Positions 25,202-33,901 of a stretch of DNA of 49,971 nt are shown here, piece after piece (within the stretch, counting starts at the first letter, position 1; the number at the start of each line of letters is the position of its first letter). Source of the DNA: Korarchaeum sp964519515 (GTDB lineage Archaea; Korarchaeota; Korarchaeia; Korarchaeales; Korarchaeaceae); the NCBI GenBank assembly GCA_964519515.1, contig CAZFIJ010000075.1:1-49971 (forward strand), in the 5' to 3' direction. The notes under the pieces were generated by a model. That model searched no databases and was not told where the DNA came from. It worked only from the letters and a program-made list of their open reading frames with translations. Position numbers and translations under genes: made by a program.

Positions 25202-25960
25202 ATGAGCTCCTATCCCCAGATCTCATTATCAGGTAAAGTAGCTCTAATTACAGGGGGTTCTTCCGGTATAGGGAGGGCTATAGCCCTCAAATTCTCTCAA
25301 GCTGGGGCTAAAATAGCTATTTTGGACATAAAGGGGTGTGAAAGCCTTTTGGATGAGATAGGGAGGGATAAGGCTAAATTTTACAAGTGCGATGTCACTT
25401 CAGCTGAGGAAGTCAGAGAAGTGGTTAAGAGAGTTTATGAGGAATTCGGTAGGATAGATATTGTCGTAAATGCTGCTGGTGTCATAGTTAGGAAGGATGC
25501 TGTTGAAACTAGTGAGGAGGAGTGGGATAAGGTCTTGGACGTTAATCTGAAAGGTCCCTTCCTAGTCTCCAAATATTCAATACCTTATATGAGGGGAGGC
25601 GGTAGCATAGTCAACATAGCCTCGGGGTGGGGGCTGAAGGGAGGTCCGAAGGCAGTAGCTTATTGCGCCTCCAAGGGAGGTCTCGTCAATATGACTAGAG
25701 CTATGGCAATAGATCACGGTAAGGACGGGATAAGAGTTAACTGCGTCGCCCCCGGGGATGTGGATACCCCAATGCTCAGGAGCGAAGCGGAGCAACTCGG
25801 TATGAGTTGGGAGGATTTCCTGAAGGAAGCTGCGAATAGGCCTCTCGCTAGGATAGGGAAGCCCGAGGATATAGCTAATGCAGTCCTCTTCTTAGTGAGC
25901 GATATGGCCAGTTGGATAACTGGGGCTACTCTAGTCGTGGATGGAGGTGGTACGGCATGA
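25202..25960 (+). CDS. SDR family oxidoreductase
   Basis: A 252-residue short-chain dehydrogenase. It has the NAD(P) motif TGGSSGIG (17-24), NAAG near residue 86, and the catalytic Ser in NIASGWG with YCASKGG (Tyr-x3-Lys). The end is SWITGATLVVDGGGTA. Asp at the end of beta-2 (ILDIKG) suggests NAD preference. ATG 25202 is preferred to 25184, as TATA-like AAACTTTTTTTATC (25170-25183) directly abuts the latter. The stop overlaps the gcvPA start (ATGA), placing it first in the glycine decarboxylase operon; its link to that pathway is unknown. Confidence 0.88.
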   Translation: MSSYPQISLSGKVALITGGSSGIGRAIALKFSQAGAKIAILDIKGCESLLDEIGRDKAKFYKCDVTSAEEVREVVKRVYEEFGRIDIVVNAAGVIVRKDAVETSEEEWDKVLDVNLKGPFLVSKYSIPYMRGGGSIVNIASGWGLKGGPKAVAYCASKGGLVNMTRAMAIDHGKDGIRVNCVAPGDVDTPMLRSEAEQLGMSWEDFLKEAANRPLARIGKPEDIANAVLFLVSDMASWITGATLVVDGGGTA

Positions 25961-27330
25961 GTCATCCCTATATCCCGAACTCGATAGAAAGAGTAAAGAG
26001 GGAGATGCTCTCTTACATAGGAGTATCGAGCATAGAAGAGCTTTACGCGAGCATACCTGAGGAGATAAGGTTCAAGGGGAAGATGAACTTACCTGAGCCA
26101 CTCAGATCTGAATATGAGCTCTATAGGCATATGAGAGAGGTCCTCTCTAGGAACGTGAGTTGCGAGGATTATTTATGCTTCAAGGGAGGGGGGACTTGGC
26201 CCCATTACGTCCCAGCGATATGCGATGAGATAGCTGGAAGGGCTGAGTTCCTCACTGCTTATGCTGGGGATCCTTACGAGGACCATGGGAGGTGGCAAGC
26301 TCTCTTTGAGTTCGAGAGCCTCATGGCTGAGCTAGTGGATATGGATGTCGTTACAGTTCCTATTTACTCTTGGGGGCACGCTGCAGGTACTGCGATGAGG
26401 ATGGCTCATAGGATAAACGGGAGGAGGGAAGTGCTTATACCCAGAACGATATCGCCCGAGAGGTTCTCAGTGATAAATAACTACGTTGACCCAGCTCTCA
26501 AGCTGATCAAAGTGGATTACGATAAGGAGAGCGGGATGATGGATATAGAGGACCTGAAGAGGAAGATCTCAGAGGAGACAGCAGCTGTTTATTTCGAGAA
26601 CCCATCTTACCTCGGGTTCATAGAGACTAGAGGGAAGGAGATTTGCGAAATCGCTCATGAAGCGGGGGCTATATGCATAGTCGGGGTGGACCCAAGTTCT
26701 TTAGGCGTTTTGGAGCCCCCGAGTCATTATGGGGCTGATATAACAGTAGGGGATCTACAGCCGCTAGGGATCCACATGAACTTCGGGGGAGGGCTGGGCG
26801 GCTTCTTAGCCACTAGGGATGAGGAGGAGTTCGTTAGTGAGATCCCGTACAGGATATTCGGTCTAGCTAAGACAGTGAAAGAGGGAGAATACGGTTTCGG
26901 AGATGTGTTATTTGAGAGGACGTCTTTCGAGAAGAGGGAAAAAGCTAAGGAATTCGTCGGAACAGCTGCTGCCTCTCATGGGATAATTGCGGCTGTTTAT
27001 CTATCTCTCCTCGGCCCTAATGGCATGAGAGAGCTCGGAGAAGCGATACTCCAGAGATCTACTTACGCTATGAAAGTGCTCTCAAGCATAGGCCTCAAGG
27101 CGCCTAAGTTCAAGGCCCCTCACTTCAAGGAGTTCGTCGTAGAATTCCCCGGGAGGAAGAGCATTGAGGAGATAAACAAGGAGCTCCTGAAGGAGGGAAT
27201 ATTCGGGGGTATAGATCTTAGGAAACACTTCCCGGAGCTCGGGAACTCAGCCCTTTACTGTTTCACTGAGGTCCACACTAAGGAGGACATAGATAGGCTC
27301 GCTGACGCTCTAAAGAGGATTCTGGGGTGA
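25957..27330 (+). CDS. gcvPA: glycine decarboxylase (P protein) subunit 1
   Basis: The 457-residue alpha subunit of the two-subunit P protein, the PLP enzyme that decarboxylates glycine and passes aminomethyl to lipoylated H protein. It carries the family start (MSHPYIPNSIERVKREML), the conserved FKGGGTWPHYVPAI and FLTAYAGDPYEDHGRWQALFEFE blocks, and VGDLQPLGIHMNFGGGLGGFLATR. The PLP lysine lies in subunit 2, as usual. ATG 25957 overlaps the SDR stop and is preceded by GGAGGTGG. The next gene starts four bases after the stop. No gcvT or gcvH is nearby. Confidence 0.93.
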   Translation: MSHPYIPNSIERVKREMLSYIGVSSIEELYASIPEEIRFKGKMNLPEPLRSEYELYRHMREVLSRNVSCEDYLCFKGGGTWPHYVPAICDEIAGRAEFLTAYAGDPYEDHGRWQALFEFESLMAELVDMDVVTVPIYSWGHAAGTAMRMAHRINGRREVLIPRTISPERFSVINNYVDPALKLIKVDYDKESGMMDIEDLKRKISEETAAVYFENPSYLGFIETRGKEICEIAHEAGAICIVGVDPSSLGVLEPPSHYGADITVGDLQPLGIHMNFGGGLGGFLATRDEEEFVSEIPYRIFGLAKTVKEGEYGFGDVLFERTSFEKREKAKEFVGTAAASHGIIAAVYLSLLGPNGMRELGEAILQRSTYAMKVLSSIGLKAPKFKAPHFKEFVVEFPGRKSIEEINKELLKEGIFGGIDLRKHFPELGNSALYCFTEVHTKEDIDRLADALKRILG

Positions 27331-27334
27331 GAAG

Positions 27335-28891
27335 ATGGGTGTAGTGAAGGTCAGGAAGGGGTTCCACGAGGCCAGGTGGGAAGAGCCTATAATATTCGAG
27401 TTGAGCAATGAGGGGGAGAGGGGAATCTTAATACCCCTCGATGAGAGGATAAAGAGGGAAGTTGGCGACGTTCTATCCTCGATACCAGAGCACATGAGGA
27501 GGAAGGATCCACCCAAACTTCCTGAAGTATCCCAAATGAGGGTCCTGAAGCACTATCTGAGGTTATCTCAGGAGACCCTAGGGGCCGATCTGAACATAGA
27601 CATAGGACAGGGCACTTGCACTATGAAGTACAGTCCTAAAGTGAATGAGAAGTTCGTGGCGATGGTCAGAGAACTTCATCCATACCAAGATGAGGAAACT
27701 GTCCAAGGAGCTCTAGAAATAATGTACAAGCTCGATCTCTTCCTGAGGGAGATATCCGGGCTCGATAGGTTCAGCTTCCAACCTGGAGGAGGGTCTCAAG
27801 CTATATTCGCTATGGCCTCCATAATAAGGGCTTACCACAAGAAGAGGGGTGAGGAGAGGGATGAGATAATAACTACGATATTCTCACACCCATCTGATGC
27901 TGCTGCTCCAGCTGTGAAGGGATTCAAAGTGATAACTATATACCCAGACCCCGAGACGGGCGTGCCTGATGTAGAGGCCCTAAAGGCAGCTGTATCTAAG
28001 AGGACAGCTGGCATGATAGTAGCGAATCCTGAGGATACTGGTATATTCAATCCGAGGATAAAGGAGTTCTGCGATATAGTTCATGAAGCTGGGGGGCTCT
28101 GCGGTTACGATCAAGCGAACGCTAACGGCATAATAGGGATAGTAAGGGCTAAGGAGTGCGGCTTCGATATGGGCTTCTTCAACCTCCATAAGACCTTCTC
28201 ATCCCCCCATGGATGCGGAGGGCCAGCTGTAGGGGCTTTAGGGGTTAAGAAGGAACTGGAGAGCTTCCTGCCGGTCCCTGTAGTCGATTATGATCCCGAG
28301 AGGAAGACCTATTACCTGAATTACGACCTCCCGGATACGATAGGGAAGGTCAGGGAGTTTTATGGAGTCTTCCCAGTCGTAGTGAGGGCTTACGCTTGGA
28401 TAATGGCTTTGGGGGAGGAGGGATTGAAGGAAGTCGCTAGAGTGGCTGTCCTGAACAATAATTACGTGATGCATAAGATACTGAGGGAAGTCAAGGGAGC
28501 CGATATATCGTACCCAGCAAATAAGAGCAGGATAGAGCAAGTCAGGTATAGCCTCAAGAAGCTTAAGGATGAGACTGGAGTCGGAGCTGAGGACGTCATA
28601 AGGAGGATGGCTGACTTCGGGTTCCACCTATGGACTAGCCACCATCCATGGATAGTGCCGGAGCCCTTGACGATAGAACCGACTGAATCTTACTCTAAGG
28701 AGGAGCTCGATGAGTACATAGAGGCCCTAAAGGAAGTAGTCAGGGAGGCGTATGAGGAGCCTGAGACCGTTATCAATGCACCGCATAGGAGTGTGATCCA
28801 TAAGATAGAGGATAATAGCTGGTTCTCCGATCCTAAGAAGTGGTCCATAACTTGGAGGCTCTTCCTAAAGAAGCACGGTGGTAAGCTTTGA
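27335..28891 (+). CDS. gcvPB: glycine decarboxylase (P protein) subunit 2
   Basis: The 518-residue beta subunit carrying the active site: the PLP-binding Lys286 lies in FNLHKTFSSPHGCGGP. Also typical are DIGQGTCTMKYSPKVNE, ELHPYQDEETVQGAL, FQPGGGSQAIF, GYDQANANGI and WTSHHPWIVPEPLTIEPTES. Length and order match archaeal/bacterial GcvPB. It begins four bases after gcvPA and overlaps the next gene (TTGA). It acts in the cytosol with the H and T proteins; the lipoate ligase at 5906-6637 would modify the H protein. Confidence 0.95.
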   Translation: MGVVKVRKGFHEARWEEPIIFELSNEGERGILIPLDERIKREVGDVLSSIPEHMRRKDPPKLPEVSQMRVLKHYLRLSQETLGADLNIDIGQGTCTMKYSPKVNEKFVAMVRELHPYQDEETVQGALEIMYKLDLFLREISGLDRFSFQPGGGSQAIFAMASIIRAYHKKRGEERDEIITTIFSHPSDAAAPAVKGFKVITIYPDPETGVPDVEALKAAVSKRTAGMIVANPEDTGIFNPRIKEFCDIVHEAGGLCGYDQANANGIIGIVRAKECGFDMGFFNLHKTFSSPHGCGGPAVGALGVKKELESFLPVPVVDYDPERKTYYLNYDLPDTIGKVREFYGVFPVVVRAYAWIMALGEEGLKEVARVAVLNNNYVMHKILREVKGADISYPANKSRIEQVRYSLKKLKDETGVGAEDVIRRMADFGFHLWTSHHPWIVPEPLTIEPTESYSKEELDEYIEALKEVVREAYEEPETVINAPHRSVIHKIEDNSWFSDPKKWSITWRLFLKKHGGKL

Positions 28892-30015
28892 GATTAGGGC
28901 TCATAGTGAATCCTATAGCTGGAATGGGAGGTAGAGTCGGCCTAAAGGGCACTGACGGACCTGAGATGCTCAAGAGAGCTATAGAGTTGGGAGCTAAACC
29001 TTGGGCTGAGGATAGAGCTGTAGATGCATTGAAGGTGCTCTCACCCATTAAGGATTCCCTGATCATCTACACTTACCCACATAAGATGGGGGAGAACGCT
29101 GCGAAGAGAGCTGGTCTCAACCCGGAGGTCTTGGGAAGCATAGGTGAGGAGACTACAGCTGAGGATACTGTTAGAGCTGCTGAAGATATGAGGAGAGTGG
29201 GGGTGGATATGCTGCTCTTCGTAGGCGGGGATGGGACGGCTAGAGATATCTGTAGAGCTATAGGGACGAGTTTAGTCACGCTCGGCATACCGGCTGGAGT
29301 CAAAGTCTACTCCTCCGTATTCTCAGCGAGCCCTAAGGCAGGAGGGGAGCTCGCTCTCAAGTTCTTGAGGGGGGAAGTGAGCGAGGTAATAGAAGCTGAA
29401 GTCCTGGATATAGATGAAGATTCTTTCAGGGAGGGGAGATTATCGGTGAAGCTCTACGGCTATCTCAAGATACCTTACGATTCCAATTATATCCCAGGGG
29501 GGAAGGTGCCCTCATCCCATTCTGAGAGTTACGATAGGGAAGCCATAGCTGCTGAGCTCCTCGACATAATGGAGAGAGATGTCATATATCTGATAGGGCC
29601 TGGGAGCACGACTAAAGAAGTGATGAAATCTCTCAACTTGGATTTCAGTCCTCTGGGCGTTGATGCCATTCTGAACCGCGAGTTAATAGGGAAGGACTTG
29701 AATGAGAGGCAGATAATAGGGCTAATTTCAGGGAGAAAGGCTAAAGTCGTCGTAACTCCGATAGGAGGCCAGGGCTATGTATTCGGGAGGGGGAACCAGC
29801 AGATAAGCCCTGAGGTCTTGAGGAGGATAGGGAAGAACAATATAGTGATAGTAGCTACGAGGGGGAAGCTCGAATCCCTCAGGGGGAGGCCCCTCCTCAT
29901 AGATACGGGGGACGAGTCCCTCGACGTAGAGCTCTCAGGTTACTACAAGGTGATAACTGGGTATAAGGAGTACACTATGTATAAAGTCGTTCCAGCATCG
30001 ACTCTAGAGAGCTGA
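28888..30015 (+). CDS. ATP-NAD/AcoX kinase family protein
   Basis: A 375-residue member of COG3199, relatives of NAD kinase and AcoX. It has LGLIVNPIAGMGGRVGLKG at the N-terminus and the diagnostic GGDGTARD (Gly113-Asp120), followed by LGIPAGVKVYSSVFS and a second domain with LIGPGSTTKEVM, VVTPIGGQGYVFGRGN and VVATRGKLESL. The start is TTG, overlapping the gcvPB stop, with GGTGGTAA upstream. Association with glycine cleavage genes suggests a cofactor role, but the substrate of this branch is not established. Confidence 0.85.
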   Translation: MRLGLIVNPIAGMGGRVGLKGTDGPEMLKRAIELGAKPWAEDRAVDALKVLSPIKDSLIIYTYPHKMGENAAKRAGLNPEVLGSIGEETTAEDTVRAAEDMRRVGVDMLLFVGGDGTARDICRAIGTSLVTLGIPAGVKVYSSVFSASPKAGGELALKFLRGEVSEVIEAEVLDIDEDSFREGRLSVKLYGYLKIPYDSNYIPGGKVPSSHSESYDREAIAAELLDIMERDVIYLIGPGSTTKEVMKSLNLDFSPLGVDAILNRELIGKDLNERQIIGLISGRKAKVVVTPIGGQGYVFGRGNQQISPEVLRRIGKNNIVIVATRGKLESLRGRPLLIDTGDESLDVELSGYYKVITGYKEYTMYKVVPASTLES

Positions 30016-30300
30016 CTTCAAGATAGAATCGCTAGAACCCCTAATTTTTTCTATCTTCTGCTCTCAGGCCTCGATGACTCAAGATGTTCGAGTTTAGGTC
30101 CAATTGAGGGTCATCCCCCGGGGCTTGAGGATCTAGCTGCGGCTCTATAGCTTCATCGCGCATCTTCTTCATAGAGATAACGCTTGAACATTCTTCTGAT
30201 GGGCGGGAAGGTCATAGCTATGGATATTCCAGTAGATCTAAGTGAGAATGCGCGCCCCCATGCGGATATCGTGAGCTCATGACTTTCACAAGCTAGTGGA
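30016..30300. other. intergenic spacer with short gene relic
   Basis: A 285-base gap between convergent genes. From 30184 a short open frame reads LNILLMGGKVIAMDIPVD and continues to a TGA about 30 codons in. It has no start context or downstream continuation and looks like the cut-off end of a Rossmann-type protein. Nothing else was recognised. Confidence 0.3.
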
Positions 30301-30942
30301 TCACCACTCGCAACGCACCTCAGCCCTCCTGAAGTTAGCTGAGATCGTGACGCTCCGCTCTAACACTTTGGCCGTTCTACCGCTCAAGGATCCGGCATCT
30401 ATCCTAATGATGTTGATCGGACCGGTCTCACCGTAAAGCGTCAATATCACTCTCACGTTCTCAGCTGTCTCATGACCAGCGTTGAACAGGATTATGTGGA
30501 ACTTGACGCTAGCCGTACCACAGGGCACGCAACCGAAACTATCGTACCACCAATGGACTACGTAAACTCTAGCCCTCTTGAGGGATGAGAGTTCACCTCT
30601 GCAGCTCGCTAGCTCCCTCTCGCATATTGATACATCCTCAGTCTTGATCTCAACTGGTTGTACCTCCCTGGAGAGGCATGAGGAAAGCTCATCTCGCGTT
30701 ACTTTCAGTTCTTCTCGCAGCCTCACTATCTCCTCCTCAGCTTCACTTAACTCTCTCCTCAGGGCAGCTGCATTACTCTCGGCATCAGATAGGAGGAGTT
30801 CCTTCTCACTAATATCCCTCTTGAGCTCCTCTAAACTCTTCTCGTACTCTAATATCTTTGCTTGGAGCTCCTCAGATCTGTTATAGTAGTAAGCGAGCGC
30901 TAATATCGAGAGGATTAAGAGGCCCGCGAGGATATACCTCAT
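30301..30942 (-). CDS. membrane-anchored coiled-coil surface protein
   Basis: A 213-residue protein with an N-terminal signal anchor (residues 3-19), a long coiled coil (about 20-90, heptads rich in Glu/Leu/Lys), and an extracytoplasmic beta domain (about 120-213) of CARDB type. Paired cysteines (Cys86, CERELASCRG, GCVPCG) may form disulfides. A minus-strand TATA-like CTTATAACATC at about 30962-30972 puts transcription start at the ATG. It is probably an extracellular structural or binding protein; no enzyme motif is visible. Confidence 0.7.
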   Translation of the reverse strand: MRYILAGLLILSILALAYYYNRSEELQAKILEYEKSLEELKRDISEKELLLSDAESNAAALRRELSEAEEEIVRLREELKVTRDELSSCLSREVQPVEIKTEDVSICERELASCRGELSSLKRARVYVVHWWYDSFGCVPCGTASVKFHIILFNAGHETAENVRVILTLYGETGPINIIRIDAGSLSGRTAKVLERSVTISANFRRAEVRCEW

Positions 30943-31060
30943 AATCCGATGGTACTCTGATGTTATAAGAAGCTTCTCGTGAGAGGACGCTACCTCTTCA
31001 ATCTCGAGAGATAAATCTGAAAAGTGGGTTGTCAGTCAGAGGATCTAATCATCCATCTAA

Positions 31061-32437
31061 TTAACGCTTTCCCTTGATCCTCCTCAGTTCTCTCATGTAC
31101 TCCTTCTTGAGCTTCATATAGACGCCTTCTGGTATCTCTCCCCTCTTCCTCATCTCCTCTAGTTTCGATATCTTCTCCCTTATCCTCTTGACCCTCTCAT
31201 CCGATGGCCTCGCTCTCCCCCTAGCTCTGTACTTGAGCAATAAGTAGAATGTAGTGAGCCCGAATATCACCGCTAGGGATATGCTGAGGATCGTGATCAC
31301 GTAAATCGGATTCAGAGTCCTCTCCCACTTAGCTGAAACTACCTTGGGCCCGTCCATCAGTATTGGATTAGATAGGAGCTCGCTCCCATTCGCATCCCCT
31401 TCCCACCCCTTGAAGACGTAGACCCAGGGGAACTCCTCTATCCTCCCCGTCTTGAGTCTCGCTCTCGCGTAACTTCCGGCATCGTACCATCCGGAGCCCT
31501 CGACTTCCCCTAGCTCGGATGTGACATTTAAGTAATACTGGATCTTATACTCAGCCACGTAAGAGCTTGGCTCAGCTTTCACTGAGATGGAAGTCGAGTT
31601 ACTCACTCCCCTCCATCCCTTGAAGATGTACCTCCTCCCGCCCTCAGTCCTCTGAGCGTCGACAGAGAGGCTGTGGATACTCCCCTCCTCCCAATCGAAA
31701 TCCCCTCCCCCTGGGTAAGCCTTACCATCGACGTAGACAGTCAATCCGGGTGGATCAGTCCTAACGCTAACTTTTAACGGGCCTTTCTCGATTTCGACAT
31801 CGATCCAATCGCTCGAGGATCCTGAGAAATCCTTATCTCCATCCCAGACAGCTCTGAATCTCCAAGTCCCGCTCGCATTCAGGAGGAGTGAGTGGGAGAA
31901 GTTCCCGTTCTCGACGATCAGCGTCAAGTTCCCCTTAGCTCCACTTGGACTGATGACTTCGAGGCTGAGGTTAGCTCTCTCCGGTTTCATAGAGCCGAAT
32001 ATCGTTATCTCCTCCCCTATCCTCGCTTTCCTCGGGGAAGCGTTCAAGTATATGTGAGATACTCCTTTAGTTACGTTGACTTTGACGTCACTGCTCTTAG
32101 CTATTAGAGTGGTCCCGCAGTATAACTCGAGCCTGAAAGTGTGAATACCCGCTCTATCAGCGTTGAAGGTCCTCTTTATACCGAGCGGTCCAGGCGCTTT
32201 CAGAGGCTCTCCGTATCCCTCCGCTGGATACCTCACTACCTCTCCGTTCGGGTAAGTCCTGTAGATGACCAAATAGTACTCTTTGCAACCTAAATCCCCC
32301 CAGAGGACGTTCAGCTCTATCTCCTCCCCAGCTCTCAGAGAGCCCTTAGAGGCCCACACCTTTAGGTCCTCCGCTGAGACCGCTTGCACTACTATCAGGA
32401 GCATCAAGATAGGGATTAAAGATTCCTTCCTGCTCAT
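31061..32437 (-). CDS. surface protein with InlB-type B repeats, TM anchor and SHOCT-like tail
   Basis: A 458-residue exported protein: signal peptide (SLIPILMLLIVVQAVSA), Ig-like domains (about 25-210), and two divergent B repeats with the FKGWxG hallmark (YIFKGWRGVSN and YVFKGWEGDAN). A transmembrane helix lies near 375-400 (VITILSISLAVIFGLTTFYLL). The cytoplasmic helical tail (KISKLEEMRKRGEIPEGVYM) resembles a SHOCT motif. ATG 32437 is chosen over an upstream in-frame start, because minus-strand TATA-like GTTTATTATAG at 32457-32467 lies about 25 bases upstream. A frameshifted relic of a similar tail lies near 49.6 kb. Function unknown. Confidence 0.75.
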   Translation of the reverse strand: MSRKESLIPILMLLIVVQAVSAEDLKVWASKGSLRAGEEIELNVLWGDLGCKEYYLVIYRTYPNGEVVRYPAEGYGEPLKAPGPLGIKRTFNADRAGIHTFRLELYCGTTLIAKSSDVKVNVTKGVSHIYLNASPRKARIGEEITIFGSMKPERANLSLEVISPSGAKGNLTLIVENGNFSHSLLLNASGTWRFRAVWDGDKDFSGSSSDWIDVEIEKGPLKVSVRTDPPGLTVYVDGKAYPGGGDFDWEEGSIHSLSVDAQRTEGGRRYIFKGWRGVSNSTSISVKAEPSSYVAEYKIQYYLNVTSELGEVEGSGWYDAGSYARARLKTGRIEEFPWVYVFKGWEGDANGSELLSNPILMDGPKVVSAKWERTLNPIYVITILSISLAVIFGLTTFYLLLKYRARGRARPSDERVKRIREKISKLEEMRKRGEIPEGVYMKLKKEYMRELRRIKGKR

Positions 32438-32531
32438 CCCTCGATCCGACAGGGCACTATAATAAACGTTATCTTCACAAAGTAGGGGTCTCATTTAAGG
32501 CGCGAGAGGTCAGCTTTTTAAGGCTCCCAGC

Positions 32532-33878
32532 ATGGGAGAGAGGATGAGCAAAGGTCCAGTGAGGATGAAATACGATAGAGGTACTATATTAGTGGAAGGC
32601 CTCGATAAACTGCCTTACTGCCGATGGGACGCTAGAGTTAGGGCTCTGAGGGCCCCGGCCTTCAGGTACCCTGAGATAAGGGAGCTCCTCCCTAACGCTA
32701 TAGATGAAGTCATGGACCCTCTACCGATGCCCGAGGTCAGGGGGAGGGTCGAGCTCAAGCCCTTCCAAATGGAGGCATTCAACTCTTGGATTGAGAAGGG
32801 GAGAGGGATAATAGTCCTGCCCACTGGAGCGGGGAAGACTTACATAGCTCTCAAGGCTATAGAGAGGTTGAGGAAGAGCGCTCTAATAGTAGTGCCCACT
32901 ATACCCCTCTTGAATCAGTGGAGCAGTCTGTTGACTGAGCTGGGGATAGAAGCAGGTATAATAGGAGGGGGGAGATCTGAACTGAGGCCAGTCACTGTGA
33001 TAACTTACGATTCAGCTTATCTCAGGTCTGATGAGCTCGGGAATAAGTTCGAGCTCGTGATATTCGATGAGGTCCATCACCTCGCCGCGACTGGCTACAT
33101 AGAGATAGGGGAGTCTTTAGCTTCCCCCTACAGGATGGGGCTCACCGCCACACTGGAGAGGGAGGACGGGAGGCATGTCCTACTCTTCCCCATAGTGGGA
33201 GGCGTCATCTACAGGATGGGGCCCAAGGAACTAGCTGGGACTCACCTCTCGGAGTTCGATACTATCAGGATAGGGGTCGACCTCAGTGAGGAGGAGAGAG
33301 CTGAGTACGATAGATGCCTGAGGGAGTATAAAGAGGCCCTCAGGGATCTCAAGCTCAAGATCACCGGAGTAGAGGACTTCATGAAGTTGATAAGGATGAG
33401 CTCAACGAACCCAACAGCTAGGAAGGCCTTACTAACTTGGCATAAGATGAGGAAGATAGCTCTAAACTCTAAATCTAAGTTAGATATCCTCCAAAGCCTC
33501 TTAGAGAGCCATAAGGATGATAAGGTCATAATCTTCACGGAGTTCAATGATATGGCTGAGGAGATAAGCAGGAGGTTTCTGATACCATTGATAACCCATA
33601 GGACGGATAAGAAGGAGAGGAAGGAAGTCCTAGATGCGTTCAGAGTCGGCTCGATAACTAAGATAGTAACCTCCAAAGTTTTGGATGAGGGCTTGGACGT
33701 ACCTGACGCTAGAGTGGGGATAATACTCGGGGGCACTGGGAGCAAGAGGGAGTTCGTGCAGAGGCTCGGGAGGATATTGAGGAAGAGGGAGGGGAAGAGA
33801 GCTGTGTTATATGAAGTTATATCTAGAGGGACTAGCGAAGTGAGGGTATCTAGAAGGAGGAGGAGAGCATTAGATTGA
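32532..33878 (+). CDS. xpb: XPB/Rad25-type superfamily 2 DNA helicase
   Basis: A 448-residue DNA-dependent ATPase of nucleotide excision repair or transcription. Residues 1-75 form the damage-recognition-like N-terminal domain. Helicase motifs: Q-type ELKPFQMEAF, I LPTGAGKT, Ia VVPTIPLLNQW, II DEVHH, III GLTATLERED, with the Thr/arm region between domains. In domain 2 are KVIIFTEF (IV), VTSKVLDEGLDVPDA (V) and REFVQRLGRILRKREGKRA (VI). ATG 32532 is taken; ATG 32544 is a close alternative. The next gene encodes the Bax1 nuclease partner, a standard archaeal pair. Confidence 0.92.
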   Translation: MGERMSKGPVRMKYDRGTILVEGLDKLPYCRWDARVRALRAPAFRYPEIRELLPNAIDEVMDPLPMPEVRGRVELKPFQMEAFNSWIEKGRGIIVLPTGAGKTYIALKAIERLRKSALIVVPTIPLLNQWSSLLTELGIEAGIIGGGRSELRPVTVITYDSAYLRSDELGNKFELVIFDEVHHLAATGYIEIGESLASPYRMGLTATLEREDGRHVLLFPIVGGVIYRMGPKELAGTHLSEFDTIRIGVDLSEEERAEYDRCLREYKEALRDLKLKITGVEDFMKLIRMSSTNPTARKALLTWHKMRKIALNSKSKLDILQSLLESHKDDKVIIFTEFNDMAEEISRRFLIPLITHRTDKKERKEVLDAFRVGSITKIVTSKVLDEGLDVPDARVGIILGGTGSKREFVQRLGRILRKREGKRAVLYEVISRGTSEVRVSRRRRRALD

Positions 33879-33901
33879 TTTCATTGGCGAGTTGATGCTA
33901 G

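Noticed and set aside
25912..25956. longer N-terminus for glycine decarboxylase subunit 1
   Set aside because: The extension is out-of-frame SDR sequence; ATG 25957 has a ribosome site and the family N-terminus.
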